Below, piece after piece: positions 43,779 through 52,328 of a stretch of 64,000 nucleotides of DNA (the stretch's first letter is position 1; each line of letters begins with the position of its first letter). The position numbers were made by a program, and so were the translations under genes. This DNA comes from Hominimerdicola alba (GTDB taxonomy: Bacteria; Bacillota; Clostridia; Oscillospirales; Ruminococcaceae). Location of the stretch: contig NZ_FOAT01000011.1 in assembly GCF_900109655.1 (NCBI RefSeq), positions 1-64,000 on the forward strand. Direction: 5' to 3'. The notes beneath the pieces are model-generated. The model was not told where the DNA came from and did no database searches. It was given only the letters and a program-made list of their open reading frames with translations.

Positions 43779-45581
43779 TCAAGTTTTTTTCTTTTTCTTA
43801 GCTCGGAATACTCCGAATCCTGCACCGCATAAAGCAACAGCTCCGATAACAGCAGCTATCACGCCTTTGCTATTTGAAGAAGTCTTTTCTTTCTTTTCTA
43901 CAGCAGAGTTTTCCGATTCATTGGATATCCCTGCAGATAAATCGGGTATGCAGTCCTTGTCCTTTGCTATCAGAAGCAAAGACACGGTCTCGGGTTCCAT
44001 TGTGTATGTTATGGTGTTGTCCATCACCTGAACGGCATCATTGCTGTCGGTCATATCGAATACCTGCGGTGCGAAATTGTTCAGCCCGTACAGATGCACA
44101 TAGCTGTATTCTCCACCCTTGATCTTGATATTCGCTGTAGTTTTGTCTTTGAATGACTTATTCGTTACCACCAGCGTCACAACATCACTGTTGTCACCGA
44201 AAGTGGAAGCGTAAGCTGACGATATATCAAAATTGCTGGATTCGGTATGTCTCAGCGTTTCACCGAAGTGACCGCCGTTGCCGTCAAAATTAGTAAACAG
44301 GTTTATCGCTGCGCACTGATAATCTGCTTCCATTGCAAAAAGCGTCGCGAGATAAACATCGTTCTCCATGAATGCGCCCAGCGCATCTGTTTCGGCTATA
44401 GCTCCGCAGATATCGTAGCTTCCGCCGAAATCATACTCGGTAATGGCTATCTTCGTCCCTGGATAATACTGGTCGATGGACTGCTTCAGATTGGGAAGCA
44501 GCGGCAGGAAAGTTCCGCCCGTATCGGTTATCCAGCTGTCCTCCTTGTAGGTATCGTCCCAAAGGCTCTTCACAGAATCGAACCTTGCTTTAACGCATGC
44601 CTCATCGCTGTAATGCTTACATGAACGCTCACCGCATGGACCCTTAGCTTCAGTGTAGTAGTGAACATCGAGGGCGTCCAGCAGACGGGTGCCTGTTTCA
44701 TCCTCGGCTTTCTTCATCTGGTCAAGGTAGTAGTCCACGAACCAGTGGTAATCATCTCTTTCCGCCTTGATATCCTTCCAGTCCTTAGCCGAAGCGAAAG
44801 TATCAAAAGCGCTGTAACCGAAAAGTGCAGGCCCGAATATCTCGGCATCGGGATCTATATCCTTGACTGCCTTTGCCATAGCTGTGTTCTTCTCGACTAT
44901 CTCCGCGCAGGTACACTGCTCGGGGTGCATACGCGCATGGGTCATATGCCACAGTGACGGTTCATTATCCATCGAATACCCCTGTATGCCACCGTTTTTG
45001 GCGGGACCAAGAGTCTTTACAAGATAGTTCACATACTCGTCCATATATACAGTCCCGTCCGTGAGGTCGGGTGTATCTGCGAGATCACTGCCCTTGGTGA
45101 TCTCCACCTTGTTCCATCTGTCCGATGGTGCTTTCTCACTTTCTGACACCGCACCGTTCATATCAGCAGAAACATATCCCGCAAGCTGGAGAGTTGTCAT
45201 AGCATAGGCGTTGTTCTTTTCCTCGCATTTTCTTTTGAGGTTTATTGACATAGCACCTGGAACATCTGCAAGTTCTTTATCCATCATCTGCGGAAAATAG
45301 TTATCTGAAAAATGATCTTTATCTGAGCCTGCATTTGAAGCGTTGGTCTCCCAGTTGTAGGCAGATGATCTGTTTCCGCCAGCGCGTATCGCGGTAGGCA
45401 TGACCGATGTTCCCATCAGCTCCTCGTTGACCCCGAAGATATACGGTGATATCTCCTTGCTATCCTTTGAAAGATCAACGACTATATCCACAGATCCGCC
45501 CTCAGCACCTGCACCCATTGTGCATATACTGACTATAGCTGCGGCTGCTGTTATGGCAGCAGCTTTTTTGAATCTTCTCAT
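43779..45581 (-). CDS. Surface-anchored GH44 endoglucanase
   Basis: A secreted endo-beta-glucanase/xyloglucanase of 600 residues. After the signal peptide (about 1-26) comes the GH44 domain (about 32-430), with I-S-P-Y-I-F-G-V-N near the start, acid/base Glu207 in S-M-D-N-E-P-S-L-W and nucleophile Glu382 in A-I-T-E-Y-D-F-G. A beta-sandwich domain follows (about 440-545). The tail is a short spacer, a membrane segment (about 572-592) and K-K-K-K-K, like the neighbouring surface protein. Most GH44 enzymes instead carry CBMs or dockerins. ATG 45581 has GGAGG upstream; the longer frame from 45650 does not. Confidence 0.92.
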   Translation of the reverse strand: MRRFKKAAAITAAAAIVSICTMGAGAEGGSVDIVVDLSKDSKEISPYIFGVNEELMGTSVMPTAIRAGGNRSSAYNWETNASNAGSDKDHFSDNYFPQMMDKELADVPGAMSINLKRKCEEKNNAYAMTTLQLAGYVSADMNGAVSESEKAPSDRWNKVEITKGSDLADTPDLTDGTVYMDEYVNYLVKTLGPAKNGGIQGYSMDNEPSLWHMTHARMHPEQCTCAEIVEKNTAMAKAVKDIDPDAEIFGPALFGYSAFDTFASAKDWKDIKAERDDYHWFVDYYLDQMKKAEDETGTRLLDALDVHYYTEAKGPCGERSCKHYSDEACVKARFDSVKSLWDDTYKEDSWITDTGGTFLPLLPNLKQSIDQYYPGTKIAITEYDFGGSYDICGAIAETDALGAFMENDVYLATLFAMEADYQCAAINLFTNFDGNGGHFGETLRHTESSNFDISSAYASTFGDNSDVVTLVVTNKSFKDKTTANIKIKGGEYSYVHLYGLNNFAPQVFDMTDSNDAVQVMDNTITYTMEPETVSLLLIAKDKDCIPDLSAGISNESENSAVEKKEKTSSNSKGVIAAVIGAVALCGAGFGVFRAKKKKKT

Positions 45582-45765
45582 TGGTTCCTCCGAATATGTG
45601 AATGCTGAGCCGCTGAGGAACACAGCACGTAGTATTGTTAAAAATATCAAAAAAGTAAATAATGATTAAATAACTTATGAAGATGCTTTTTTTCTAACCT
45701 TATTCTTACTTTTACAGTTTATACTGTGGTAGCGGTTAAGATAAAGAACATTCTTAAATAGTAAT

Positions 45766-45794
45766 ACTATACCAGCTTCATTGTATCATATTAA
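45766..45794 (-). promoter_or_regulatory. Possible promoter of the GH44 gene with upstream operator
   Basis: On the minus strand TTAATA (45794-45789), 17 bases, TATAGT (45771-45766) with an extended TGG before it. Just upstream, TTCGTCA (45801-45807) and TGACGAA (45816-45822) form a perfect inverted repeat with 8 bases between. No gene is seen in 45582-46095. Confidence 0.45.
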
Positions 45795-45988
45795 TCGCGA
45801 TTCGTCAATAGTATATGACGAAATTTTGTTATTTTTTCAGTCAGTAAAGCAAAAACTGTCAGAATAACCGCGTATTTGCGCAATATCGTGCTTGATTTTG
45901 CTAATTTTTGATGTTATCATAAAAAGTGTAATTCGCGGCATATATTTGTACAAAAGGCTGAATAAGTACAAAAGATTTACAAATCAAC

Positions 45989-46017
45989 TTGCAAAACGGG
46001 GTGAGATATGGTATAAT
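45989..46017 (+). promoter_or_regulatory. Promoter of the two-component pair
   Basis: TTGCAA (45989-45994), 17 bases, TATAAT (46012-46017). Confidence 0.75.
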
Positions 46018-46095
46018 GATTTAAAATTTAAATTAATTTTAAGCAGTGCATGGTAAAAATAAATCAATTAAAACTATGCAAAGGAGCTGATATCT

Positions 46096-46770
46096 TTGAG
46101 ATTACTACTTGCCGAAGATGAAAAGGAACTGTCTAATGCCCTGGTGGCAGTCCTTAAACACAACAACTATTCTGTCGATGCAGTGTACAACGGAAACGAC
46201 GCTTATGATTATATCATAGGTGCTGAGTATGACGGAGTGATACTTGACATCATGATGCCCGGCCTTGATGGTATCACTGTGCTCAGGCGTATCCGCGAAA
46301 AGGGTATACAAACTCCCGTGCTGCTGCTGACTGCCAAATCTCAGGTAGAAGACAGGATAACAGGTCTTGATTCGGGGGCTGATGACTACCTCACCAAGCC
46401 ATTTGCCATGGGTGAGCTCCTGGCAAGGATAAGAGCCATGACAAGGCGCAAGACCGAATTCTCACCTAATTCGCTGAAAGTCGGCAATGTAACGCTGGAC
46501 AGGGAGAGATTTGTAATATCAACCGAAAACGGTGAGACAAAGCTCGGCAACAAGGAATTTCAAGTTCTGGAGATGCTTATGCTCAACCGCAATATCCTCA
46601 TCTCCACAGAAAAACTGATGGAAAGGATATGGGGCTTTGACGCGGAAGCTGAGATAAGTGTGGTGTGGGTATATATCTCATATATCAGAAAAAAACTTGC
46701 TTCGGTAGGCGCCGATGTTGAGATAAAAGCCAGCCGAGGCGTCGGATACACTCTGGAGGTCAGAGAATGA
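46096..46770 (+). CDS. OmpR-family response regulator
   Basis: A 224-residue regulator. The receiver domain has the acidic pair in A-E-D-E near 7-8, Asp51 in VILDIMMPGLDG and the Lys of LTKPFAMGELLARI. The winged-helix domain (about 125-224) ends VEIKASRGVGYTLEVRE. TTG 46096 is the start, with AAGGAG (46081-46086) 9 bases before; no ATG is available close by. The kinase start overlaps its stop by four bases (ATGA). The pair stands directly upstream of the VTC/DUF4956/beta-helix genes, which it may control. Confidence 0.9.
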   Translation: MRLLLAEDEKELSNALVAVLKHNNYSVDAVYNGNDAYDYIIGAEYDGVILDIMMPGLDGITVLRRIREKGIQTPVLLLTAKSQVEDRITGLDSGADDYLTKPFAMGELLARIRAMTRRKTEFSPNSLKVGNVTLDRERFVISTENGETKLGNKEFQVLEMLMLNRNILISTEKLMERIWGFDAEAEISVVWVYISYIRKKLASVGADVEIKASRGVGYTLEVRE

Positions 46771-48083
46771 TAAAAAGGCTGCGGCGCAAATTCGTGCTGA
46801 TAGCCGCTGCAAGCGTGCTTGCGGTGGAACTTATCGTCGTAGGGCTGATAAACGTCATAAATATCGGCGAGATGCACAAGCGCCAGACGCAGCTCATGAA
46901 TATTCTCTGCGAGAATGACGGAGATTTTCCCGAATTCGGTATGTGGCGCGAGCAGATGTACAACAACGGCAGCGTTCCCGGAGGAGGGCGATTCTTCCCG
47001 CCTGATATGAACGGCGAAAACAAACGGTTTCCGGATCTGGGCTTCAAACTCAATGAGGAGACCCGTTACCAGACAAGGTACTTCTACGTCCGTTATAACA
47101 GGGAACTTGAACCGGTGGAGATCAATACAGGTCATGTAGCTGCAGTTACCTCTGCCGAGGCACTCAGTTATGCCGAAGAGGTCAGCCTTTCGGGTAAGAC
47201 CTCGGGATTTCAAGGCAATTACCGCTTTGAGGTCAGGGATACCATTGGAGGAAAGCTGTTCGTCTTTCTCGATTGCCGCGAAGACATACGCACACAGCGC
47301 CTTTTCCTGCTGATATCAGCAGCGATATCCATAGGCGGCTGGCTGCTGGTCTGCCTGCTTATAATCGTGTGCTCACGGTTCGCTGTCAGACCATTCATCG
47401 AGAACTACGAAAAGCAGAAAATGTTCATAACTGATGCGGGGCATGAGATAAAGACACCGCTGGCGATAATTCAGGCTAATACCGAAGTTATTGAGATGCT
47501 GAGCGAGCCCAGCGAGTGGACGGTCAGTATCAAGAATCAGATCGAAAGGCTCAACGGACTGATAGCTGATCTGCTGAGGCTGTCACGAATGGACGAAGAG
47601 AGCGTAAAGCTCGTATTTGCCGAGTTCGATCTATCAAACGCTTTCGCCGATATCGCAGGACCTTTCAGGACACTTGCGGAGAACAAGGGACTTTCCCTTG
47701 CTATCAGCACTCAGGAAGGTATCCGCATGAACGGCGATGAATCATCGATACGACAGCTCGTATCCATACTTACCGAAAACGCCGTTAAGTACTGTGATGC
47801 GTGCGGCAGTATAGAAGCTTCCGTCGAGAAGACGTCAAGCGGCAGACACGCTGTCATACGGGTTAAGAACGACTGTGCAGAGCCTCCTTCACAGCCCGAA
47901 CGCCTGTTTGACCGCTTTTACAGGGCAGATAAGTCCCGTAAGCGCGAGGACGGTGAAACAAAATCAGGCTACGGCATAGGATTGTCGGTAGCCAAAGCCG
48001 TAACCGAGTCCCACAAAGGAAAAATATCCTGCAAGGCTGAGGACGGCAAGATCGTATTTACTGTAAAACTCAGGTGTCTGTAA
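46767..48083 (+). CDS. Sensor histidine kinase
   Basis: A membrane kinase of 438 residues. Two membrane segments (about 9-33 and 178-203) frame an outside sensor of about 145 residues that is rich in Asn, Gly and Arg. The phospho-acceptor is His226 in D-A-G-H-E-I-K-T-P-L. The catalytic part has N box V-S-I-L-T-E-N-A-V-K-Y, F box L-F-D-R-F-Y-R-A-D and G box G-Y-G-I-G-L-S-V-A. Cotranscribed with the regulator. The signal is not apparent. Confidence 0.9.
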   Translation: MIKRLRRKFVLIAAASVLAVELIVVGLINVINIGEMHKRQTQLMNILCENDGDFPEFGMWREQMYNNGSVPGGGRFFPPDMNGENKRFPDLGFKLNEETRYQTRYFYVRYNRELEPVEINTGHVAAVTSAEALSYAEEVSLSGKTSGFQGNYRFEVRDTIGGKLFVFLDCREDIRTQRLFLLISAAISIGGWLLVCLLIIVCSRFAVRPFIENYEKQKMFITDAGHEIKTPLAIIQANTEVIEMLSEPSEWTVSIKNQIERLNGLIADLLRLSRMDEESVKLVFAEFDLSNAFADIAGPFRTLAENKGLSLAISTQEGIRMNGDESSIRQLVSILTENAVKYCDACGSIEASVEKTSSGRHAVIRVKNDCAEPPSQPERLFDRFYRADKSRKREDGETKSGYGIGLSVAKAVTESHKGKISCKAEDGKIVFTVKLRCL

Positions 48084-48206
48084 AAAAAATATGGAAGAAT
48101 CAAAAATGGTTAAGCTAGGTTTAAGGTTGAGGGTTTATACTCTGAATCATAGAAGAAAACCTGGATTAAGGTAAGAGAAAAGAAACGGAAAGGAAAGTGA
48201 TGATAT

Positions 48207-48971
48207 ATGGGCGCTATACAGGAAATTTTCAAGAGAGTCGAAAAGAAGTACATAGTTACCGATGAACAGCAGGAAGAGCTTGTGCGTGCTATGACAGGCA
48301 GAGCAGCTGCCGACAACTACGGGCTTACGACTATATGCAACATATATTACGATACTCCCGACCATCAGCTTATCAGGACTTCTATGGAGAAGCCCGTCTA
48401 CAAGGAAAAGCTGCGTATCAGGAGCTACGGCGTTCCCGACAAGGACTCCAAGGTCTTTGTTGAGCTGAAGAAGAAGTACAAAGGCGTGGTCTATAAGAGG
48501 CGCGTTGATATGTCCCTGATAGATTCCTACGAATTCGTGAACTTCGGCGTGAACCCTGGCAAAAACCCGCAGATAGAGAAGGAGATAGAGTATTTCCTGA
48601 AATACTATCGCGATATCGCACCTGCGATGTATCTGAGCTACGACAGGATAGCGTTTGCAGGGGTCGATAATCCTGATCTGCGAATCACTTTTGACGGCAA
48701 TATCACCTACCGTGAGGATGAGGTGAGGCTTGAAAAAGGTGTATGGGGTGATAAACTTCTCGACCCTCATACAAGAATAATGGAGATAAAGATCCCGGGT
48801 GCTATGCCGCTGTGGCTGAGCCGTCTTCTTGATGATATGAAGATCTATCCCGGCAGCTTCTCAAAATACGGTGAGGCTTACAAGCGTGTTTTTAGCGAAG
48901 CCCAGGATCAGGAAAAATATCTCAGACTTAACTGCGAAAATCTAAAAGGTAAGGTGAACGATTGTGCTTAA
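48207..48971 (+). CDS. VTC-domain (polyphosphate polymerase-like) protein
   Basis: A protein of 254 residues consisting of a single VTC/tunnel-type domain. Signature strands are all present: E-K-K-Y near 13, Y-Y-D-T-P near 50, K-L-R-I-R-S-Y near 70, F-V-E-L-K-K-K-Y-K near 87, Y-K-R-R-V near 99, Y-D-R-I-A-F near 148, M-E-I-K-I near 192 and F-S-K-Y-G-E-A-Y near 221. In yeast Vtc4 the same residues make polyphosphate from ATP. The bacterial role is not established, but the retained basic and acidic tunnel residues suggest activity. Its stop overlaps the DUF4956 start by 8 bases, so the two act together. Confidence 0.82.
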   Translation: MGAIQEIFKRVEKKYIVTDEQQEELVRAMTGRAAADNYGLTTICNIYYDTPDHQLIRTSMEKPVYKEKLRIRSYGVPDKDSKVFVELKKKYKGVVYKRRVDMSLIDSYEFVNFGVNPGKNPQIEKEIEYFLKYYRDIAPAMYLSYDRIAFAGVDNPDLRITFDGNITYREDEVRLEKGVWGDKLLDPHTRIMEIKIPGAMPLWLSRLLDDMKIYPGSFSKYGEAYKRVFSEAQDQEKYLRLNCENLKGKVNDCA

Positions 48972-49662
48972 TGAATTAAACTTGAATGCGGCGGATCTTA
49001 CATCATCTGTCGGAAATACGACCATATCCAACGGGACATTTGCAGTGTGCACCCTTGTGTCACTGTTAATAGGTGCTGTTATAGCATTTGCTTTCTGCTA
49101 CAAGCAGAATAAGTCAAAGAATTTTCTGACAACGCTGGCACTTCTGCCCGTGATAGTACAGGTCGTTATTATGCTGGTAAACGGAAATCTCGGTACAGGC
49201 GTTGCCGTTGCAGGCGCATTCAGCCTGGTAAGGTTCCGTTCCATGCAGGGAAATGCCAAAGATATCCTGGCGATATTCCTGGCGATGGCAGTAGGTCTCG
49301 CAACAGGCACCAATAGTCTGAAACTTGCAGTCATTCTCACACTGATCGTATGTGCGCTGAACATTGCTTATCTGTATATACCTTTCATCGAAAATGACAC
49401 CAGCGAAAAGGAGCTGACCATCACTATCCCCGAAAGCCTTGACTACAGCGATGTTTTTGACGACATTTTCAGAAAGTTCACAACAAATGCTACTCTCGAT
49501 CAGGTAAAGACCACCAATATGGGCAGCCTTTTCAAGCTGAAATACAATGTAACACTCAAAAAGGGCGTAAGCGAAAAAGCATTTATTGACGAGCTCCGTG
49601 TTCGCAATGGCAATCTTGAGATACTCTGCTCAAGAAAAATGGCAAACGCTGACAGACTTTGA
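48964..49662 (+). CDS. DUF4956 membrane protein
   Basis: A protein of 232 residues with four membrane segments (about 20-42, 50-68, 72-90 and 105-140) and a cytoplasmic C-terminal domain of about 85 residues. The conserved stretch A-F-S-L-V-R-F-R-S and G-L-A-T-G is the DUF4956 hallmark. These proteins are regularly paired with VTC-domain proteins, and a channel or exporter role for the VTC product has been suggested by that pairing. GTG 48964 with AAGGTGA upstream, coupled to the VTC gene. Confidence 0.82.
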   Translation: MLNELNLNAADLTSSVGNTTISNGTFAVCTLVSLLIGAVIAFAFCYKQNKSKNFLTTLALLPVIVQVVIMLVNGNLGTGVAVAGAFSLVRFRSMQGNAKDILAIFLAMAVGLATGTNSLKLAVILTLIVCALNIAYLYIPFIENDTSEKELTITIPESLDYSDVFDDIFRKFTTNATLDQVKTTNMGSLFKLKYNVTLKKGVSEKAFIDELRVRNGNLEILCSRKMANADRL

Positions 49663-49669
49663 TAATTAG

Positions 49670-49715
49670 GATTTTTACTCGCCCGAAAGCGTTTTTTTCG
49701 GGTGAGTAAAAAAAG
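49670..49715 (+). other. Long hairpin after the VTC/DUF4956 pair
   Basis: TTTTACTCGCCCGAAA (49673-49688) pairs with TTTCGGGTGAGTAAAA (49696-49711) with one G-T mismatch. The 3' tail is A-rich, so it does not look like a standard terminator; it may be a processing site between the VTC pair and the beta-helix gene. Confidence 0.5.
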
Positions 49716-49765
49716 AAAATTATAATGTTATAAAATTTAATTATTTAACAATGAGGCAATCTGCG

Positions 49766-51778
49766 ATGAGAATTAGTGCGATGAAAAGAGCTGCTGCTGT
49801 AGCGGCGGCATTGATGATCCTTGCAATGTCAGGTTGTGCAGATACTGGAAAGGGAAAGGGAAAGGGCTCTTCCTCAAAAGCTGATAATTCAGTTGTTGTA
49901 ACAGCGGCAGATGCGGGTATCTCGGCTGATGATATAGAAGTCGGATACGAAGAAAACGATGCTATCGATGCAGTTTTCTCTGACAGCGGCATCGAAGTAA
50001 ACGGCAGCGGCATTTCAGCAGAGGGCACTGTCCTTAACATCACCGCCGAGGGCACATACCGTCTCAGCGGCAGCTGTGCAAACGGCAGAATTGTCATAGA
50101 AGCTGATAAAAAGTCGAAAGTCAAGCTGGTGCTCAACGGTCTCGATCTCACCTGCACCGACAACGCTGTTATCACCGCAAAATCCGCAGATAAAGTCTAC
50201 CTTCTGCTTGAAAACGGCACCGAGAACAAGCTCACCGACGGAAAAGAATATTCCCTCGCTGATGGCGAAAACACCGATGCGGCTGTATTTGCAAAGTGCG
50301 ACCTCACCATAAACGGCGACGGTACGCTTAATGTCGCAGGCAACTATAAGCATGGCATCGTTTCAAAGGATGATCTTGTAGTAACAGGCGGAAATGTCAC
50401 GGTTAACGCGGTTTCATCTGCACTTTCGGGTAAGGACAGCGTTAAGATAAGTGCGGGCACTTTTGATCTGACCTCTGGCACTGATGCAGTGAAGTCCACC
50501 AATGACGAAGAGGAAGGGAAGGGCATTGTTAGCATATCAGGCGGCACATTCACAATAAATGCAGGCGGTGATGGCCTTTCTGCGGCGAAGGAACTCCAGA
50601 TAAGCGGCGGTGACATAAACATCACCACAGGCGGCGGAAGTGCTAATGCTTCCATGAAGTCCGATGGATTCCCCAACGGCGACTGGAAACAGGATTTCGG
50701 CGGCAACGGTGATTTCACTCCTCCGGATATGGGTGACTTTGACAAGAGTGATTTTACACCACCTGATATGGGTGATTTGGATAAGGGCGATTTCACTCCA
50801 CCCGATAAGCCAGACGACTATAACTCGGATAAGAAAAACACTGATACTTCGGCTGAAAAGCCCACCGATACCGAGCAGACCGAAACCACCTCGGCAAAAG
50901 CTCTTAAATCAGGCGGAAATATCATAATCGACGGCGGAAATATCACCATAGATTCCGCAGACGACAGCCTGCACTGTGACGGTTCAGCAAATATCAGCGG
51001 CGGCAGCTTGTCCGCAAGCTCGGGTGACGACGGTATCCATGTCGCCGGCGACCTTGTTATAAGTGGCGGAACAGTGGATATCTCCAAGAGCTATGAGGGT
51101 ATCGAGGGCATGACAGTTACCATCTCAGGCGGCGATGTAAGTGTTACCGCATCGGACGATGGCATCAACTGCGCAGGCGGAAGTGATACGGGTTCATCCG
51201 ACCGCAAGGGCATGGATATGTTCGCGGCACAGGAAGGAGTTTTCCTGAAAATCAGCGGCGGCACACTGAATGTCAACTCAGCAGGCGACGGTCTTGATTC
51301 CAACGGCGACCTCATCATCGAGGGCGGCACCATATACGTCAGCGGTACCGAAAACGGTGCAAACGGCTCTGTCGATCATAACGGCGAAGCTACCATCACA
51401 GGCGGTACGATTATCGCATCGGGCGCTGTAGGTATGGAAGAAATGTTTGACGAAGATGGCACCACGCAGTGCGCAGTTCTCCACGATTTCACACAAAGTT
51501 TCTCAGCTGATACCGAATTCACCGTCACCGATAAGAACGGAAATGTTGTGCTGAGTTTCACCAATCCCAAAACATGGCAGGGCGTGATATTCTCCTCTCC
51601 CGACCTGAAACAGGGTGAGTCTTATACAGTATCCGCAGGCGGCGAGAGTGAGGAGATAACCCTTGAAAGCGTTATCACTTCCAATAGCAAAGGTGGCTTC
51701 GGCGGCATGGGCAAACCCGGTAATATGAACGGCGGAAAATTCAAGCGCGGTGAAGATAATAAGGCTTCTGAAACATAA
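49766..51778 (+). CDS. Beta-helix carbohydrate-binding lipoprotein (Cthe_2159/DUF4353-like)
   Basis: A surface lipoprotein of 670 residues. The lipobox is I-L-A-M-S-G-C (Cys near 23). The rest is a right-handed beta-helix of many short repeats with the phrase (I/V)-S-G-G and x-D-G-(I/L), for example ISGGTFTINAGGDGL and ISGGDVSVTASDDGI. It matches the Clostridium thermocellum Cthe_2159 group, which binds cellulose and acidic sugars. An inserted loop carries three F-T-P-P-D units (nt 50710-50815). ATG 49766 has GAGG upstream; ATG 49751 has none. Downstream of the VTC pair in the same direction. Confidence 0.83.
   Translation: MRISAMKRAAAVAAALMILAMSGCADTGKGKGKGSSSKADNSVVVTAADAGISADDIEVGYEENDAIDAVFSDSGIEVNGSGISAEGTVLNITAEGTYRLSGSCANGRIVIEADKKSKVKLVLNGLDLTCTDNAVITAKSADKVYLLLENGTENKLTDGKEYSLADGENTDAAVFAKCDLTINGDGTLNVAGNYKHGIVSKDDLVVTGGNVTVNAVSSALSGKDSVKISAGTFDLTSGTDAVKSTNDEEEGKGIVSISGGTFTINAGGDGLSAAKELQISGGDINITTGGGSANASMKSDGFPNGDWKQDFGGNGDFTPPDMGDFDKSDFTPPDMGDLDKGDFTPPDKPDDYNSDKKNTDTSAEKPTDTEQTETTSAKALKSGGNIIIDGGNITIDSADDSLHCDGSANISGGSLSASSGDDGIHVAGDLVISGGTVDISKSYEGIEGMTVTISGGDVSVTASDDGINCAGGSDTGSSDRKGMDMFAAQEGVFLKISGGTLNVNSAGDGLDSNGDLIIEGGTIYVSGTENGANGSVDHNGEATITGGTIIASGAVGMEEMFDEDGTTQCAVLHDFTQSFSADTEFTVTDKNGNVVLSFTNPKTWQGVIFSSPDLKQGESYTVSAGGESEEITLESVITSNSKGGFGGMGKPGNMNGGKFKRGEDNKASET
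50713..50815 (+). repeat. In-frame FTPPD tandem repeat
   Basis: Three units of 12-14 codons (F-T-P-P-D-M-G-D followed by F/L-D-K) lie in a loop of the beta-helix protein. Asp/Pro-rich and probably exposed. Confidence 0.75.
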
Positions 51779-51806
51779 AATTGCAATCTGGCGGAATATG
51801 TCAAGG

Positions 51807-52114
51807 AAGAGAGCTTTTGGTCAAGCTTTTCGCGAAAAGCTTGCGGGAAGCTCGAAGGGCAGAGCCCTTCGGTCAAGGCACAAAAGCGACGTGGCAAGAG
51901 TGCTGTAAATAGAAAAGCAAACTCCCGCCCCAATATGGCGCGGCAATAACAAAATTTAGAGCGTATGCAAAACTATTGCATACGCTCTAACTGTGTCTGT
52001 AAATTATTGCCGCGCCTGTCATCGGACTGCGATAGCGAATCCAATGACTCGACCCGAGGAACGAGGGACAAAAATTCGCAAACTCAAGACCGTAGCAAAT
52101 ATCCGCCAATACCA
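51807..52114 (+). repeat. Dispersed intergenic repeat, long copy with nested inverted repeats
   Basis: The 5' block (51807-51842) contains the perfect palindrome AAGCTTTTCGCGAAAAGCTT (51823-51842). The 3' block (52078-52114) matches 40035-40071. Between them lies GAAGGGC/GCCCTTC (about 51856-51873) and a nested structure: outer arms 51937-51949 and 52004-52016 (13 bp, perfect), inner arms 51957-51970 and 51976-51989 (14 bp, perfect, loop AACTA). No gene is seen in 51779-52228. It looks like a small non-coding mobile or structured repeat. Confidence 0.65.
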
Positions 52115-52227
52115 ACAATCTATTACAAGCAAAATCATTCTCGTCCGGTCAATATAAACATCTGTAAAATAACCACTCCTCAGCAAATACACCCTATTTT
52201 AGCATAATATTTCGTCAAAGCACATAA

Positions 52228-52256
52228 TTGACATTTACTTCATGGTATGTTAAAAT
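52228..52256 (+). promoter_or_regulatory. Promoter of the HD-GYP gene
   Basis: TTGACA (52228-52233), 17 bases, TAAAAT (52251-52256). Transcription should begin near 52263. Confidence 0.8.
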
Positions 52257-52328
52257 AAAATATACATAATGAAAATTAACCGCGCTTCTTTTGGTGGTGA
52301 TGGTTGTTCAAAAGGTGGTGGTCTTTGC

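Noticed and set aside
52269-52328. ATG 52269 as the start of the HD-GYP gene
   Set aside because: It is only about six bases after the predicted transcript start and has no ribosome-binding site.
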